From assembly GCA_009783085.1 (NCBI GenBank), contig WRHU01000010.1, positions 1 to 44,587 of the forward strand: a stretch of DNA of 44,587 nt, written 5' to 3'. Numbering within the stretch: the first letter of the stretch is position 1; every line of letters begins with the position of its first letter. A program made the translations under genes and the position numbers. Of this stretch, positions 1 to 10,365 are shown one piece after another. Under the pieces are notes generated by a model, which worked only from the letters and a program-made list of their open reading frames with translations, ran no database searches and was not told where the DNA came from. Source of the stretch: Coriobacteriia bacterium (GTDB taxonomy: Bacteria; Actinomycetota; Coriobacteriia; Coriobacteriales; UBA8131).

Positions 1-3000
1 TATCGTTAAAGCACCAGCAGCCGTAATGCTCAAGCCAGCCGGAGCCCCTACCAAAGAAACCGTAGGTGCAGGTGTGCCTGCAATGGTGTAGTTCTTGGTG
101 AGCTTGGCATAACCTTCGGTAAGAGTAATAGTAGCGTCACCCGTAATTTTCGGAGCAACACCAACAAGCGAAGCTTGAGCAACCGTAATCGTTACCGCCC
201 TCGTTGCTGTTCCTGCCGTATTCTCAGCTTTAATCGTAAAGCTGTAGCTCCCTACCTTAAGACCGGCAGGTATGGTCAAGACACCAGCAGCCGTAATGCT
301 CAAGCCAGCCGGAGCCCCTACCAAAGAAACCGTAGGTGCAGGTGTACCAGCAATAACGTAGTTCTTACTAAAGGCCACATAGCCTTCTGTAAGAGCGATA
401 GCAGCATCCCCGGCAATAGTAGGAGCAACACCAACAGGCGGTGCCTCAACAACCGTGATGGCAACAGTATACGTTGACGTAGCAACCAAATTCTCTGCCA
501 CGATATCAAAAGTATAGGTTCCAACACTCAGCCCTGCTCCTATGGTCAGTACGCCATCTTGAGCAATGCTGATACCTGCTGGAGCGCCATCTAAAGATAA
601 AACTGGCACGGGAGTTCCCGTAACGCCATAACTCCTTGTAGTTGCTGTGTAGCCCTCTGTAAGAGAGATTTCCGTATCGCCCGAGAACACCGGGGCTTGG
701 TTTGCAACAGAAGCTATGTTGAGTACCACGGGATAGGTAGAAGTACCTGCCACATTTGACGCTTTGATGGTAAAGCTGTAGCTTCCCCATGGCAAGTTCG
801 CTGGAATAGCCAAAACACCGTCAGAGGTAATGCTTACCCCTGCTGGTGCGCCCTCCACAGATAGGCTGGGCGTAGGTGTGCCCGTTATGGCATAACTCAC
901 GGTAGTAGCTGCATATCCCTCAGTTAAGGAAATAATGCCTTCGCCCAAAATAATGGGAGCAATACCAAGCGACGCTACCTCAATGGTAACCGCCTGTGTT
1001 GCCTCTCCTTCTGAGTTTGCTGCCTTAATAGTAAAGGAGTACGTGCCGGGGCTTAGCCCTGCTGGAATGCTCAAAACACCGCTTGCGCTGATGCTCGCAC
1101 CTGCTGGCGCACCAACCAAAGATACCGTAGGTGCGGGGTTGCCCGTAATGGCATAGTTCTTGTTAAAGGCCACGTAACCTTCCGTTAGGCTAATGGTAGA
1201 ATCGCCAGCAATAGTGGGAGCCTGCAGCGCTGGGCCACCGCCACCCGTAATGGTAAGAGGTATATCAACCCATTCATAAGGATCATCATAATCTGGTCCG
1301 TAGTGTACGCGCAGCGTGTAGCTTCCTGCAGGCAAAGTTTCAAGGAATGAAGCATTGACGGTAACCTGTATTTGTTGACCGTTCTGTGAGATAGAACCAC
1401 GAGTAACACCAACGGGTTCTGTTGTGCTCCAGTCCCATTCCCAGTAATCGTCATAGGGGTCGTATATTTTTACCCCAGCCTCACGGTCAATAACCCAAAA
1501 CGTGCTCGCGTTTTCAGCCGTTCCGTAATAGTCAAAATTGCTAATGGCAGCTGGAGTTCCAAGAATAGTACCACCATGGTAAGGCGCATACTCAAAGTCC
1601 CAGTCTTGCCACATAAAAGTATCCTCAGGTAGCTCAATATCTGCCCTTACATTGGTGTTGCTGCCCTTAGCATAAGATGCGCCACTGGCACCTGGCTGGC
1701 TCGGATAGGTAACGGTTGCAGCATCGTTGGTAAACTCCCTGCTGTCCACTACCACACCATCAAACAAAACGGTCGCAGTTATCGTGCCCGTAAAGCGCGG
1801 TATGCGGGTTTCCATATAAAACGTTGTGTATTCATCAAAGTCTGAAGCGTACGCTGCCACATCAAACTCAATAATAAAGGCAGAGCCTACCTTTTTATGC
1901 GTGAGTGGCGCATTGCTCACCCAAGAGGTACGCGAGCCAAAGCTTGCGTTTCCGGCATCTCCCCACCATGACCCGGTAGCCGCAGGCCAAACAGTTTGTT
2001 GCGGATACCCTTCGAGTTTTACCTCAACCTTTTCTACCTCATTGATGAAGCCACCAGTCTGTTCAATATCTAAGTTGTAAGCATTTTCACGAAGGTCACT
2101 GATGCCATAGGACCAAAACTCAACACTTGGGTCTGCATCCCAAAAGTCGACATAAACATATACCGAGTACGTTTTTGTAGTGCCGTCCGCTGCCGTTACC
2201 GTATAGATAACCTCATCGGTAAAATCTTGCGCTCCCGTGGGCGTAATGCTTACGCCCGTATGCTCGATAACCGGAGTAACTGCAGAAAGATCTGTGTCTT
2301 CGAACAAGTGTACATAGATGGAGCCATTATAATCAAGGTTTCCAGACACGCCTGCAAGCTCAAACGAAGTAATGTCTTTTCTGCTTTCTGCCAAGGGTTG
2401 CCCGCTCGTGTAGTTAATGTCGTAGTTGTTATAACCCTGCGTGTGTCCGTATGACCAGCTCGTGCAAGATATATGAGAACTGTAAACAGAATCATGATTT
2501 GAACGGCGGTTATATGCCGCGCCCGCAGAATTACCGCTAAATGCTGCCCCAGCACCTACAAACAATTCGTAGTAGTCACAGGTATAGACACCGCCGCCGC
2601 TGTTGTTGGCAGAGTTGTCAGAAATGATACCACCCATTATGGTGACCTCACCCCAGCTCCAAACCCCGCCACCCTCATTGTCAGAGGTGTTGTTGGAGAT
2701 AGTGCCACCCGTCATGGTAAAGCTGTCATAATTAAGTACGCCACCACCACAGTCAGAGGCATGGTTGCCAGAAATAACACCGTCATTCATGGTAAAGATG
2801 CCCCAGTTGAATACGCCACCGCCATCGTAACCACAATCGTTATCGATAATTGCACCGCCGTTCATGGTAAAGGTGCCACTGTTGTACACGCCACCATCGT
2901 AAAAGCCTGTAATAACACCATCCTCCATAATAAAGGTGCCATAGTTGCTTACACCTTGATCATCGCCCGTGAGAATAACATCATCAAGCGTGAATGTAGC

Positions 3001-5876
3001 GTAGTCATCAATATATATGACGTGCCCGTCATAGTTGCTCAAGGTAAAAGGTGCGCCTGAGGTGGGAGCACTCGTAAGAACTATGTCTTTATTATCGGGA
3101 ATGTACAGCCCTTCACCATCAAGGTCGATAGAATTGGCCAAGACAATGGTGTATTGCTCGTTGTAGGGCGCGCCGTCAATTGCAGCACGTAGCTGCCCTG
3201 CTGTTGAGACAATTGAAGTGTTGGGCTGCACCGCAAGAACTTGAACCGTGTAGGTTTTGGTGCTGTTGTTGAGCGCAGTTACCGTGTAGGCAACCGGGTT
3301 AGTAAAGTCTTTTGCAACACCCGAGGCTGGAGAAATGCTTGCGCCCGTGTGTGTGATGCTCGGCGTAAGAGACGTTACGTTCGTGCCCTCAGGCACGGTA
3401 ACGGTAATATTTGTTCCTTGGATTTTACCCACAAAGCTGCTTGAGCCATCACTGAGGGTAAAGGTCGAGATGCTTTTGGCACTTTGGGGTTCCTCAAGTA
3501 TTTCTACAGGAACGTCGACCCAGTCATGCGCATTACTGTTCCAAGGGTCACCAAAATGAACTCTGAGCGTATACAAGCCCTCATCAAGAGTATCGAGGAA
3601 TGTTTTATCGAGCGTTACTTGCGTCCACGAATCGTTGGTAGCGACAGAGCCGTAGCCATCAACAATAGTCCAGTACGACCCATCGACTGTGTTGTTTTCG
3701 TAGTAATAGTCTTCACTGTGTGTGTATTCAAAATTGCTAATAGCAGCTGGTGTTCCCAAAATGGCACCATATCCATACCAGCCCTCTGGCGATGTATACC
3801 TTTGTTCATTGTTAAAAATAGCTTCAGAAGGATTAATTTCTACCACTCCGTCAATGCCGCTTTCCTTAATATGCACAAGGGAACTAGCGCCAGAATCATT
3901 TGGATAGCTAATGGTAGAATAACCTTTGGTTCTTTCCTCTGATGCAACTGCCACTCCGTCGATGAGCAGGGTTGCCGTTATCGTAGCACCTTCAAAGCGT
4001 GGCATACGAGCGTGTATAGTAAATATAGAATCAGCTCTAATGGACGAGGCAACCGCTGCCAAATCAAGCTCAAGGGTAAAGGTTTTGCTTCCGCCAGAAA
4101 CCTCGGAGACTAGGGGCTTAAAAGGTATGTTCTCGTCTGCGTCATAGGAGAAGTGTCCAGGGCTGTGAAAAGAAGCGTCACCTAAATATCCTGACTCATA
4201 CGCATCGGGCCATTGGGTGTCAACCGGATAACCACTGAGAACAAGTTTTACTGAGGATAAATCTTTAAGATAGCCACCGTGCTGCTCTGAATAAATCGAG
4301 TAGGAGTTTTCTTGTATTCTCCACGGGGCAGTAAAAGAAATATAAGCATCAGCTGCTTGAGGCCAAAAGCGAGTTTTAACTCGATACGATTTGGTCGTAC
4401 CGTCTTGTGCCATTACCGTATAGTAAATCTCGTTGTTGAAGTTTTGAGCTCCTGTGGGGGTTACACTCGCACCATTGTGTTGTATAACTGGAGTGAGAGA
4501 AGAGAGGTTTGTGCCCTCAGGCACAGCAACATCTATGTAGTTGTATGATGGCGAAGTCCCAAAAGAAGCTGAAGCACCAGCGAGCACAAAAGAGATAAGC
4601 TCTTTGGTAGTCCCACTGAGAGCCGTGCCTTCACTTTGATTGATGTCGTAGTTATTGTAGCCCTGCGTGTAGGGAGATGTCCAATTCGTGCCTTTTATCC
4701 GGAGATTGTAGACGGTATTGAGGTCTCTATCACGATTATAGGCTGCCCGTGCGCTATTGCCAGAGAATACTACACTTGCGCCCACATGCAAATCATCGTA
4801 GTGGTAAGTATAGATACCGCCTCCGTCCCAACTAGCTTTGTTGCCTGAAATAACACCGCCATTTATTGCAGTGCTTTCACTACTCCACATACAATACACG
4901 CCGCCGCCATCGGCAGTAGCTTCGTTGTTTGTGATGACGCCGTCGTTCATAGTAAACGTACCGGCGTTGTATACACCGCCGCCGTCGCCGCTTGTGTTAT
5001 TTGAAATGGTGCCGTCGTTCATAGTAAAGCTACCATAGTTGGAAACACCACCACCAGTGCCCCATTCGCCCTCGTTGTCTGAGATAAGACCATCATTCAT
5101 AGTAAAGGTGCCATGATTTTGAACGCCACTATTAGAGCAATCAACAATCTCGCCGCTCTCCATGACAAAAGTTCCGCAGTTGAATACACTTGCGCCCGTG
5201 TTCTGCGTGGTAAGTATAATGCCATCAAGCGTAAGCTTTGCATCCATTTCTATTCTAATAAGGTCGGCCCAATGCCAACCATCACGTTTTAGCGTAGCAG
5301 GCGTGCTGCCAGAAACGCCATTTTGCAGCGTAATGTCTTTGTTGGCAGGAATGTATATGCAGTCATAAGAAGAGTAGTCAACAGCAATGTCATCCGTTAA
5401 AACAATAACGCAGTTTTCGTTGTCTGGCGCATCGTTAATGGCATCGAGAAGTTCTTGGTAGGTCGCAACCTCTACGCTGCTCGCTAGGGGCTCAATTTTC
5501 TCGTCAGCGTCCTCAGCTTCTATTGTTTCATCCGCTTCAGGCTCAACTGCTTCTAGCTCTTCTTGAGGTTCTGTAATTGACGCTTCGTCTGCTTCCTCCT
5601 CGGTTGCAGGCTCAACCTCTGCGACTTCCTCGCTTGCAGCCTCGTCTGCCTCCTCAACAGCTGCTACCTCGTTGGGTGCCATCTCATCAGCAAAAGCCGC
5701 TGTGGGAAATGCAGTAAAACTCGAGCACACCAAAGCCAGTGCAAGGAGCATAGCAAGCAGACGCTTTGAAAGCGCTGGAGGTGCGGCTTGCTGAGTTTTC
5801 GAGGGAGTGCTTACTTTAGGTGCAGAGAGAGAGAGAGAGAGAGAGAGGACTTTTTGGTTTGAAACTTACCAAACAT
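1..5876 (-). CDS. Giant secreted adhesin, phase-variable, 3' end beyond window
   Basis: One reading frame without stops runs leftward from about 5865 to base 1 and leaves the window. In order it encodes a signal peptide (RLLAMLLALALVCSSF, ending near AAFA), an acidic Glu/Asp/Ala-rich linker (about 5670-5480), a beta-helix-type stretch of repeated MNDGxIxxN...GGGVY motifs (5400-4800), cadherin-like beta-sandwich segments (about 4600-4370, 3470-3240 and 2370-2160), a second beta-helix stretch (3150-2560), and at least four or five Ig-like repeats (1240-1) with the recurring PAGxSIxxxGVLxIPAGL pattern. The first ATG (5876, after an AGGA ribosome site) is out of frame with this body: the (CT)12 tract puts a stop after about 21 codons. 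Eleven or fourteen CT units would join them. The gene is therefore probably a phase-variable surface protein, captured OFF. Ligand unknown; no wall anchor is visible because the C terminus is missing. Confidence 0.85.
5824..5847 (-). repeat. (CT)12 simple-sequence repeat at adhesin start
   Basis: Twelve uninterrupted AG units on the plus strand, read as CT in the gene, begin ten codons after the ATG at 5876. They encode alternating Ser and Leu. Loss of one unit or gain of two restores the frame into the signal peptide. Dinucleotide tracts at the 5' end of surface genes are a known slipped-strand contingency switch; the tract and its frame effect are seen directly, the switching is inferred. 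Confidence 0.9.
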
Positions 5877-5935
5877 GGGAACATTCCTTTCTTTTAATTG
5901 TGGCTCATAAGCCGCCACCCTTATATACCGCACAC

Positions 5936-5964
5936 ACTATACGCCCCTCAAGCGCATTTTTCAA
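5936..5964 (-). promoter_or_regulatory. Candidate sigma-70 promoter of the adhesin
   Basis: On the minus strand a -35 TTGAAA (5964-5959), a 17 bp spacer and a -10 TATAGT (5941-5936) lie about 60 bp before the adhesin ATG. Good match by eye, with no experimental support. Confidence 0.55.
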
Positions 5965-5993
5965 GCGTTTTTGAAGAATTGTCGGGTTAAACG

Positions 5994-6138
5994 GCTTTTT
6001 TGGGCGACAACCGTTACTAACCTATCACTCTCCCACTAGGCCCCGCATCAAGTGCGGGGCGACAAACCGTCAAGTGCGGGGCGACAAACCGTCAAGCCCG
6101 GTGCGACAGCCTAAGATTGCGGGTCAGGTCCGCAATGG
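5994..6138. repeat. REP-like palindromic cluster
   Basis: The gap between the adhesin promoter and the next gene holds short palindromes of two families. Family 1 is CCCCGCATCAAGTGCGGGG followed by CGACA, with shortened tandem copies after it. Family 2 is the palindrome ATTGCGGGTCAGGTCCGCAAT (with a central mismatch). Related copies occur at 25779-25927, 28880-29030 and inside argS near 29950-30030. They may act as mRNA-end structures or be non-autonomous elements. Confidence 0.7.
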
Positions 6139-6146
6139 CGGTTAGC

Positions 6147-6596
6147 TCAAGTCATAATGGGCACCATTATCACCAAAACGGCAATAAGGGAATGTACAAT
6201 CAATGCAGCGACGCCAAGAAGCGTTGCCAGCACCGATAAAACAATGAGCAAGGCTTTGGTAGAGGTCTTTTCAATTTTAAGTGACATCTTGAGCGACAGA
6301 ATGCCCAAAATGAGGGCAGCCATGGCAGAAACACACCCAATAATGGCAAATCCCACAAGAGCTCTACCCCAGATAAATCCACCTACTAAAGCAAGACAGC
6401 ACACCGCAAAAAAGAAAATTGAAAGGCAAAGCAGCAGCGCAAGTGTTTTGGTATATTTATCATTGATAGTAAAGACGCCCGCAAGCCCTCCTGCCGCCGC
6501 CGCCACTGAACCAACGCCTATAAAACCAACCATAATAATCGCTGCAATAACAACAACGGCAATAGCAAGGAAAATAAACATCGAAATAATTACCAT
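6147..6596 (-). CDS. Small polytopic membrane protein, ABC-exporter operon
   Basis: A 149-residue, strongly hydrophobic protein with about four membrane segments (roughly residues 3-28, 50-75, 77-100 and 113-145), separated by short charged loops such as NDKYTK and SLKIEKTSTK. The start at 6596 has an AGGAGG ribosome site. It lies 18 bp after the ABC-2 permease on the same strand, so it is probably the last gene of that operon. I recognise no family. It may be an accessory subunit of the exporter or an independent DUF-type membrane protein. Confidence 0.7.
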   Translation of the reverse strand: MVIISMFIFLAIAVVVIAAIIMVGFIGVGSVAAAAGGLAGVFTINDKYTKTLALLLCLSIFFFAVCCLALVGGFIWGRALVGFAIIGCVSAMAALILGILSLKMSLKIEKTSTKALLIVLSVLATLLGVAALIVHSLIAVLVIMVPIMT

Positions 6597-6614
6597 AACC
6601 GCAACGACCTCCTT

Positions 6615-7871
6615 TTAGCTTGTCTTGCGGCGCTGGAAACTTGAGGTTGCCAGCACAAAGAGCGCCACAATAAAGCCCCAAAGTATCGTGAGGTTAAGAG
6701 CAATATCGGCAAAACCTGCGCCTCTTAACATGACATCGCGCAAGGCATCGGCCCCGTGCGTAATGGGAAAACACACGCTCAGCATTTTCATCCACGTGGG
6801 TGCTTGCGACAAATCAAAAACTCCTGAGAGCAACACCTGAGGAATAACCAAAATCAACATAAACTGAATAACCTGAAACGGCGTTTTTGCAACTGCGCTC
6901 ACCACTAATCCCAGCGTCAAGGACACCAATGCCATCGAAAACGCTATGAAGGCAACCAGTGCCAGCGAGCCCTCGTTAGGAAATCCGATAAGAGTCACGC
7001 ACGCCCACAAAACAAGGGAGGCCTGCACAATAGTAACGAGCCCAAATCCGAGGCAAAAACCGAGTACCAGCTCCCACGGTTTTATCGGCGTAACCAAAAG
7101 GCGCTCCATTGTGCCGCCCATGCGCTCGGTAACCAGCGACATTCCACTGGTAATAAACACAAAAATAAAGATAAAGATGCCAATAAATACCGGCCCAAAG
7201 AAATCAAAGGTTCCCCAACTCTCGTCGCCGTGCAAATACGTAACAGAAACATCGCTTACGGGGCCGTGTGGGCCTAAAATTATGGTTTCAATGTCTGGTA
7301 ACTCGATGCTCGGAAACTCTGGCTGCGGCTTTGGCGTGTTGACGCCAGGCAGCATGCTGAGAGCATCACCAATGGCGGTAACCGGAGGCAGCGAAGCAAA
7401 AAAGTCGGTGACGTCGGTCTTAAACCCTTCGAGCTTGGTTTTAATGTCGGAAAAACGTGCTTCTAAATCAGACTGGATTGTTTCTCGCTGATAGGCAGCG
7501 TAGGTTTTAACCGCAGACTGCACCGTCTGAACCACCGAGCCCGTTTTTGAAGGATTTGAACCCTCCACCTGTATGGTCAAGGTTTCGTCTTTAAGGGTGA
7601 GAACTGCGTCAATTTTGCCCTGTTGCAAAAGCTCATTGGCTTCGTCGGCCGTCTTGTAGGAGGTGCAGTCTGCTCCCTCCTCTGAGAGAGCTTCGTTAAG
7701 CTTGGAAGGAAGCTCCACGGTAGCAAGTTTTGGCTGATAGTCGCCCGTATTGAGCAAGACGCTAAAAAGCCACAGTATGAGAATGGGGCCCACGATAAAC
7801 ATAACAATGGTGCGAGGGTCGTGAGCAAATTGTTGAAGGATACGCTTAGCAAGCGCAACAGCATTACGCAT
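6615..7871 (-). CDS. ABC-2 type exporter permease
   Basis: About 418 residues. The open frame extends further upstream, but the start chosen is ATG 7871, preceded by GGAGG and overlapping the end of the ATPase gene by 8 bp, which suggests translational coupling. One N-terminal membrane helix (IVMFIVGPILILWLF) is followed by an extracytoplasmic domain of about 200 residues and five C-terminal helices, the layout of ABC-2 permeases with a large external loop (YhgE/LinC-like drug or lipid exporters). The TERMGGTMERLLVTPIKPWE stretch before the second helix is typical of ABC2_membrane proteins. Substrate unknown; drug, peptide or lipid export are possible. Confidence 0.88.
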   Translation of the reverse strand: MRNAVALAKRILQQFAHDPRTIVMFIVGPILILWLFSVLLNTGDYQPKLATVELPSKLNEALSEEGADCTSYKTADEANELLQQGKIDAVLTLKDETLTIQVEGSNPSKTGSVVQTVQSAVKTYAAYQRETIQSDLEARFSDIKTKLEGFKTDVTDFFASLPPVTAIGDALSMLPGVNTPKPQPEFPSIELPDIETIILGPHGPVSDVSVTYLHGDESWGTFDFFGPVFIGIFIFIFVFITSGMSLVTERMGGTMERLLVTPIKPWELVLGFCLGFGLVTIVQASLVLWACVTLIGFPNEGSLALVAFIAFSMALVSLTLGLVVSAVAKTPFQVIQFMLILVIPQVLLSGVFDLSQAPTWMKMLSVCFPITHGADALRDVMLRGAGFADIALNLTILWGFIVALFVLATSSFQRRKTS

Positions 7872-8694
7872 TGTTGCCTCCTTCTTTGGTTGAGGTTTCT
7901 GTTGCTGAGGTTTCGCTCGGCAAGTTTTCTCGACCTTCGAGCTCATCTCTGAGCGAGCGTTCCTCAAAAGCGAGAAATGCGTCCTCGAGCGTGTCGGTTT
8001 TGGTGGCTGCCATGAGTTCAGCGTCTGTACCGTCGGCAATAATAAGCCCATCGTGAATCATAACAATGCGATCGCACGAAGCTGCCTCGTCCATAACGTG
8101 CGTGGTTACCAAAAGTGCCGCGCCCGCATCTGCCCGCTCTCTAAAGGTGCGCCACAGCTCAACACGATGCAAAGGGTCAAGCCCCACGGTTGGTTCGTCC
8201 AAAACAAGAAGATCGGGGCCATGCAAAAGGGCAATTGCCAGCGAGAGGCGACGCTTCATGCCACCAGAAAAATCAGTAACCACCTTGCGTCCTTGGTCGG
8301 CAAGATGCACGAGCTCAAGCACCCGCGGGATTTCTTTATTAAGCTCATGGCGACTCATACCGTACAGTGCCCCAAAAAAACGCAGGTTTTCGTTTGCCGT
8401 AAGATCGCTGTATAACGCCTCGCTTTGCGGCATATAGCCCAAACGCTGACGCATGGTCTTAAACGGTGGCTGCTCACCGAGTACGGTAATTGAGCCGTCG
8501 GTGGCGTTGTGCGTGCCAACTATCATATTGACGATGGTAGTTTTGCCGCTGCCGCTTGGCCCTACAAGTCCTGTAATGGAACCTGCCGAAAGCTCAAGGT
8601 CAATGCCACGCAGCACATTTTGCTTGCCAAAATCCTTGCGTACTTGCTCAAGTTTTGCAAGAGGGGCATTTTTGTTTGCCATACTCGCTCCCAT
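7864..8694 (-). CDS. ABC transporter ATP-binding protein
   Basis: A 276-residue nucleotide-binding subunit. The Walker A is GPSGSGKT, the signature is FSGGMKRR, the Walker B is LLVLDEPTVGLDP and the switch His is in VTTHVMDEA. The GGMKRRLSLA form of the signature and the CDRIVMIHDG following segment are typical of ATPases that pair with ABC-2 permeases. The start could be 8694 or the internal Met at 8682 (MANKN). It overlaps the permease gene downstream. The C-terminal tail after residue 240 is Glu/Thr rich and probably unstructured. Confidence 0.9.
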   Translation of the reverse strand: MGASMANKNAPLAKLEQVRKDFGKQNVLRGIDLELSAGSITGLVGPSGSGKTTIVNMIVGTHNATDGSITVLGEQPPFKTMRQRLGYMPQSEALYSDLTANENLRFFGALYGMSRHELNKEIPRVLELVHLADQGRKVVTDFSGGMKRRLSLAIALLHGPDLLVLDEPTVGLDPLHRVELWRTFRERADAGAALLVTTHVMDEAASCDRIVMIHDGLIIADGTDAELMAATKTDTLEDAFLAFEERSLRDELEGRENLPSETSATETSTKEGGNNA

Positions 8695-8708
8695 CGTCTA
8701 AGGCGAAG

Positions 8709-8812
8709 TTGTTCGCTTGCACTACACGCCGTTGCTCGTTTGCACTACACGCCGTTGCTCGCTTGCACTACACGCCATTGTTCGCTTGCACTACACGCCA
8801 TTGTTCGCTCAC
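8709..8812. repeat. Intergenic tandem repeat, 23 bp period
   Basis: About four and a half near-identical 23 bp units, each containing CGCTTGCACTACACGCC, fill the whole gap between the ABC ATPase start and the PstS-like stop codon. Copies begin at about 8709, 8732, 8755, 8778 and 8801. No function is evident; copy number is likely to vary between strains. Confidence 0.9.
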
Positions 8813-10018
8813 TTACTTCGCATCATAATCAGTAAGAGGAATGTAACCAGCCTGCTTAATGCTCCGCTGACCTTCCTCAGAAAGCATCCAATCTAAGAAA
8901 CGTCCACCTACCGCTGTTTCCTCGCCGCCACGAATAACGCCATAGTAATTAACCGCAAGCGAATACTCCTGAGCACGGATATTTTCGCTCGTTGGCGCAA
9001 CGCTTTCTACTGCAATCACCTTGAGGTCGTCATTCTTAAAAAGGTTGTCTATGTAGTATTTGTAGGTGTATCCAATGCTCGTTGCCTCGTTTTTATAGGT
9101 TGTTACTACCTTAACAAGGCCGCTCATGCCCTCTACGGTCTTAACGGTTTCTGAGTCAGCAAAAGGCAGGTCGCCCATTACCAGGTTTACCATACCCGTT
9201 TGGCTTCCAGAACCCTCTTCGCGCTGGTAGGCAAGAATCTTCTTGTCCTCGCCGCCCAGCTCTTTCCAGTTGGTAATTTTGCCCGAGTAAATGCCGCGCA
9301 CCTCATCAAGGGTAAGGCTATCAACGGGGTTATCTTTGTGCGTGATAAAGACAAAAGCATCGTAGCAAACGGGCTTGGTAACCAGGGTAACTCCGCGCTG
9401 CTCGGCAAGCTTCAACTCTCTCTTTGAAGGCTCAGTAGCGATAACGAGGTCAACGGGGTGGCTCTCATGACACATAATTGATTTTGACTCAATATTGGTT
9501 TCATTGTTTGGGGTTTTAAGTATAAGATTACGATAGGCGCTGGCTGTTGTAGAGAAACTGGCAAAGTCATTCGCGTCTGGGTCATTAAAGCCAAGGTGCT
9601 GGCGTGCGAACTCAGCTGCCATGGGCACAACAACGGTTGAGCCATCAAGGCTTGGGTAGCTGCCATAGTTAACGACGAAATACTTGCTCTCCATATATTC
9701 TTCCTCTTCATAGGGAAAATTGTAAGGAAAGGGCTCTCCGAGTTTGAAGGGGCTGTTATGTACGAACAGCTGCCAGTTTTCGGCTCGCACTACCGGTTCG
9801 CTAATCTGACCCCATGAGCCATAATTGTCGGGCTCTGCAAACTCAGAGCTTGCGTATTCGTCTTCGCTAAACTCGTCATAACTGTCGAGCTCGTAATCAA
9901 AACGGGCGTCCGTCATCAAATAGTCCAGTGAACAACCCGGCAGCAACGTAAAACAAAGCGCAAGGCTGAGCAAGACGGGCGCAAGGCGTAAGGATTTTCG
10001 AGCGATTTTTTTATTCAT
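8813..10018 (-). CDS. PstS-like phosphate-binding lipoprotein
   Basis: A 401-residue lipoprotein. The signal peptide has basic residues at 3-11, a hydrophobic core and the lipobox LLPGC, so Cys29 would be lipidated. After an acidic linker (DSYDEFSEDEYASSEF) comes a periplasmic-binding-protein type II domain: residues such as LDEVRGIYSGKITNWKELGG and YQREEGSGSQTGM match the phosphate-binding PstS/PBP-like domain signature. Unlike usual pst loci, no pstC, pstA or pstB lies beside it here. It may serve a distant Pst transporter, or act in phosphate sensing. A good purine-rich site precedes the ATG. Confidence 0.85.
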   Translation of the reverse strand: MNKKIARKSLRLAPVLLSLALCFTLLPGCSLDYLMTDARFDYELDSYDEFSEDEYASSEFAEPDNYGSWGQISEPVVRAENWQLFVHNSPFKLGEPFPYNFPYEEEEYMESKYFVVNYGSYPSLDGSTVVVPMAAEFARQHLGFNDPDANDFASFSTTASAYRNLILKTPNNETNIESKSIMCHESHPVDLVIATEPSKRELKLAEQRGVTLVTKPVCYDAFVFITHKDNPVDSLTLDEVRGIYSGKITNWKELGGEDKKILAYQREEGSGSQTGMVNLVMGDLPFADSETVKTVEGMSGLVKVVTTYKNEATSIGYTYKYYIDNLFKNDDLKVIAVESVAPTSENIRAQEYSLAVNYYGVIRGGEETAVGGRFLDWMLSEEGQRSIKQAGYIPLTDYDAK

Positions 10019-10109
10019 AGGTGCTTCCTTTCTTGAAGCTTCTTATCAAAGTATACCCTAGGAGGGCGCTCGGCTACGTTACGAGGACGGAGCGGCTATG
10101 CTACAACCT

Positions 10110-10137
10110 TTGCAAAAACCGAGGAGGCTGCTATAAT
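10110..10137 (+). promoter_or_regulatory. Promoter of the riboflavin operon
   Basis: A -35-like TTGCAA (10110-10115), a 16 bp spacer and a perfect -10 TATAAT (10132-10137) lie immediately upstream of the FMN riboswitch, so transcription would start at its 5' edge. Confidence 0.7.
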
Positions 10138-10142
10138 AAAAG

Positions 10143-10251
10143 CATCTTCAGGGCAGGGTGAAAGTCCCTACCGGTGGTTAGAGCCCACGAGCCGCAAGGC
10201 AGATTCGGTGTGATTCCGAAGCCGACAGTATAGTCTGGATGAAAGAAGATG
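10143..10251 (+). promoter_or_regulatory. FMN riboswitch (RFN element)
   Basis: The segment contains the RFN landmarks: AGGGCAGGGTGAAAGTCCCT, then CCGGTGGT, AGCCCACGAGCC, GATTCGGTGTGATTCCGAAGCC and a closing GACAGTATAGTCTGGATG. The outer CATCTTC and GAAGATG pair to close the aptamer. It sits between a consensus promoter and ribD, so FMN binding would repress ribD-ribE-ribBA-ribH. No clear intrinsic terminator follows; about 110 nt lie between the aptamer and the ribD start, so control may be at translation of ribD or by a structure I did not resolve. Confidence 0.95.
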
Positions 10252-10365
10252 TATGGCTGCGCAGCCTTTGAGCGCCTCGTTTTGTGCTTGAGCTGCCGAG
10301 AAGCCATTTCTTACGTCAAGGTCTGCCCTGAACTGCGTTTTGAACGTAATGAAGGGGACAGAGCG

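Noticed and set aside
506-790. Short frames scattered through 1-5370
   Set aside because: They are out-of-frame shadows of the single long adhesin frame, which has no stop in the window and so was not listed as one ORF.
7874-8051. N-terminal extension of the ABC-2 permease (to 8051)
   Set aside because: It overlaps the ATPase gene by almost 190 bp and is Lys/Gln rich; the start at 7871 has a ribosome site and precedes the first membrane helix.
10249-10365. Upstream extension of ribD
   Set aside because: It overlaps the closing helix of the FMN riboswitch and lacks family similarity; ATG 10366 has the ribosome site and the correct N terminus.
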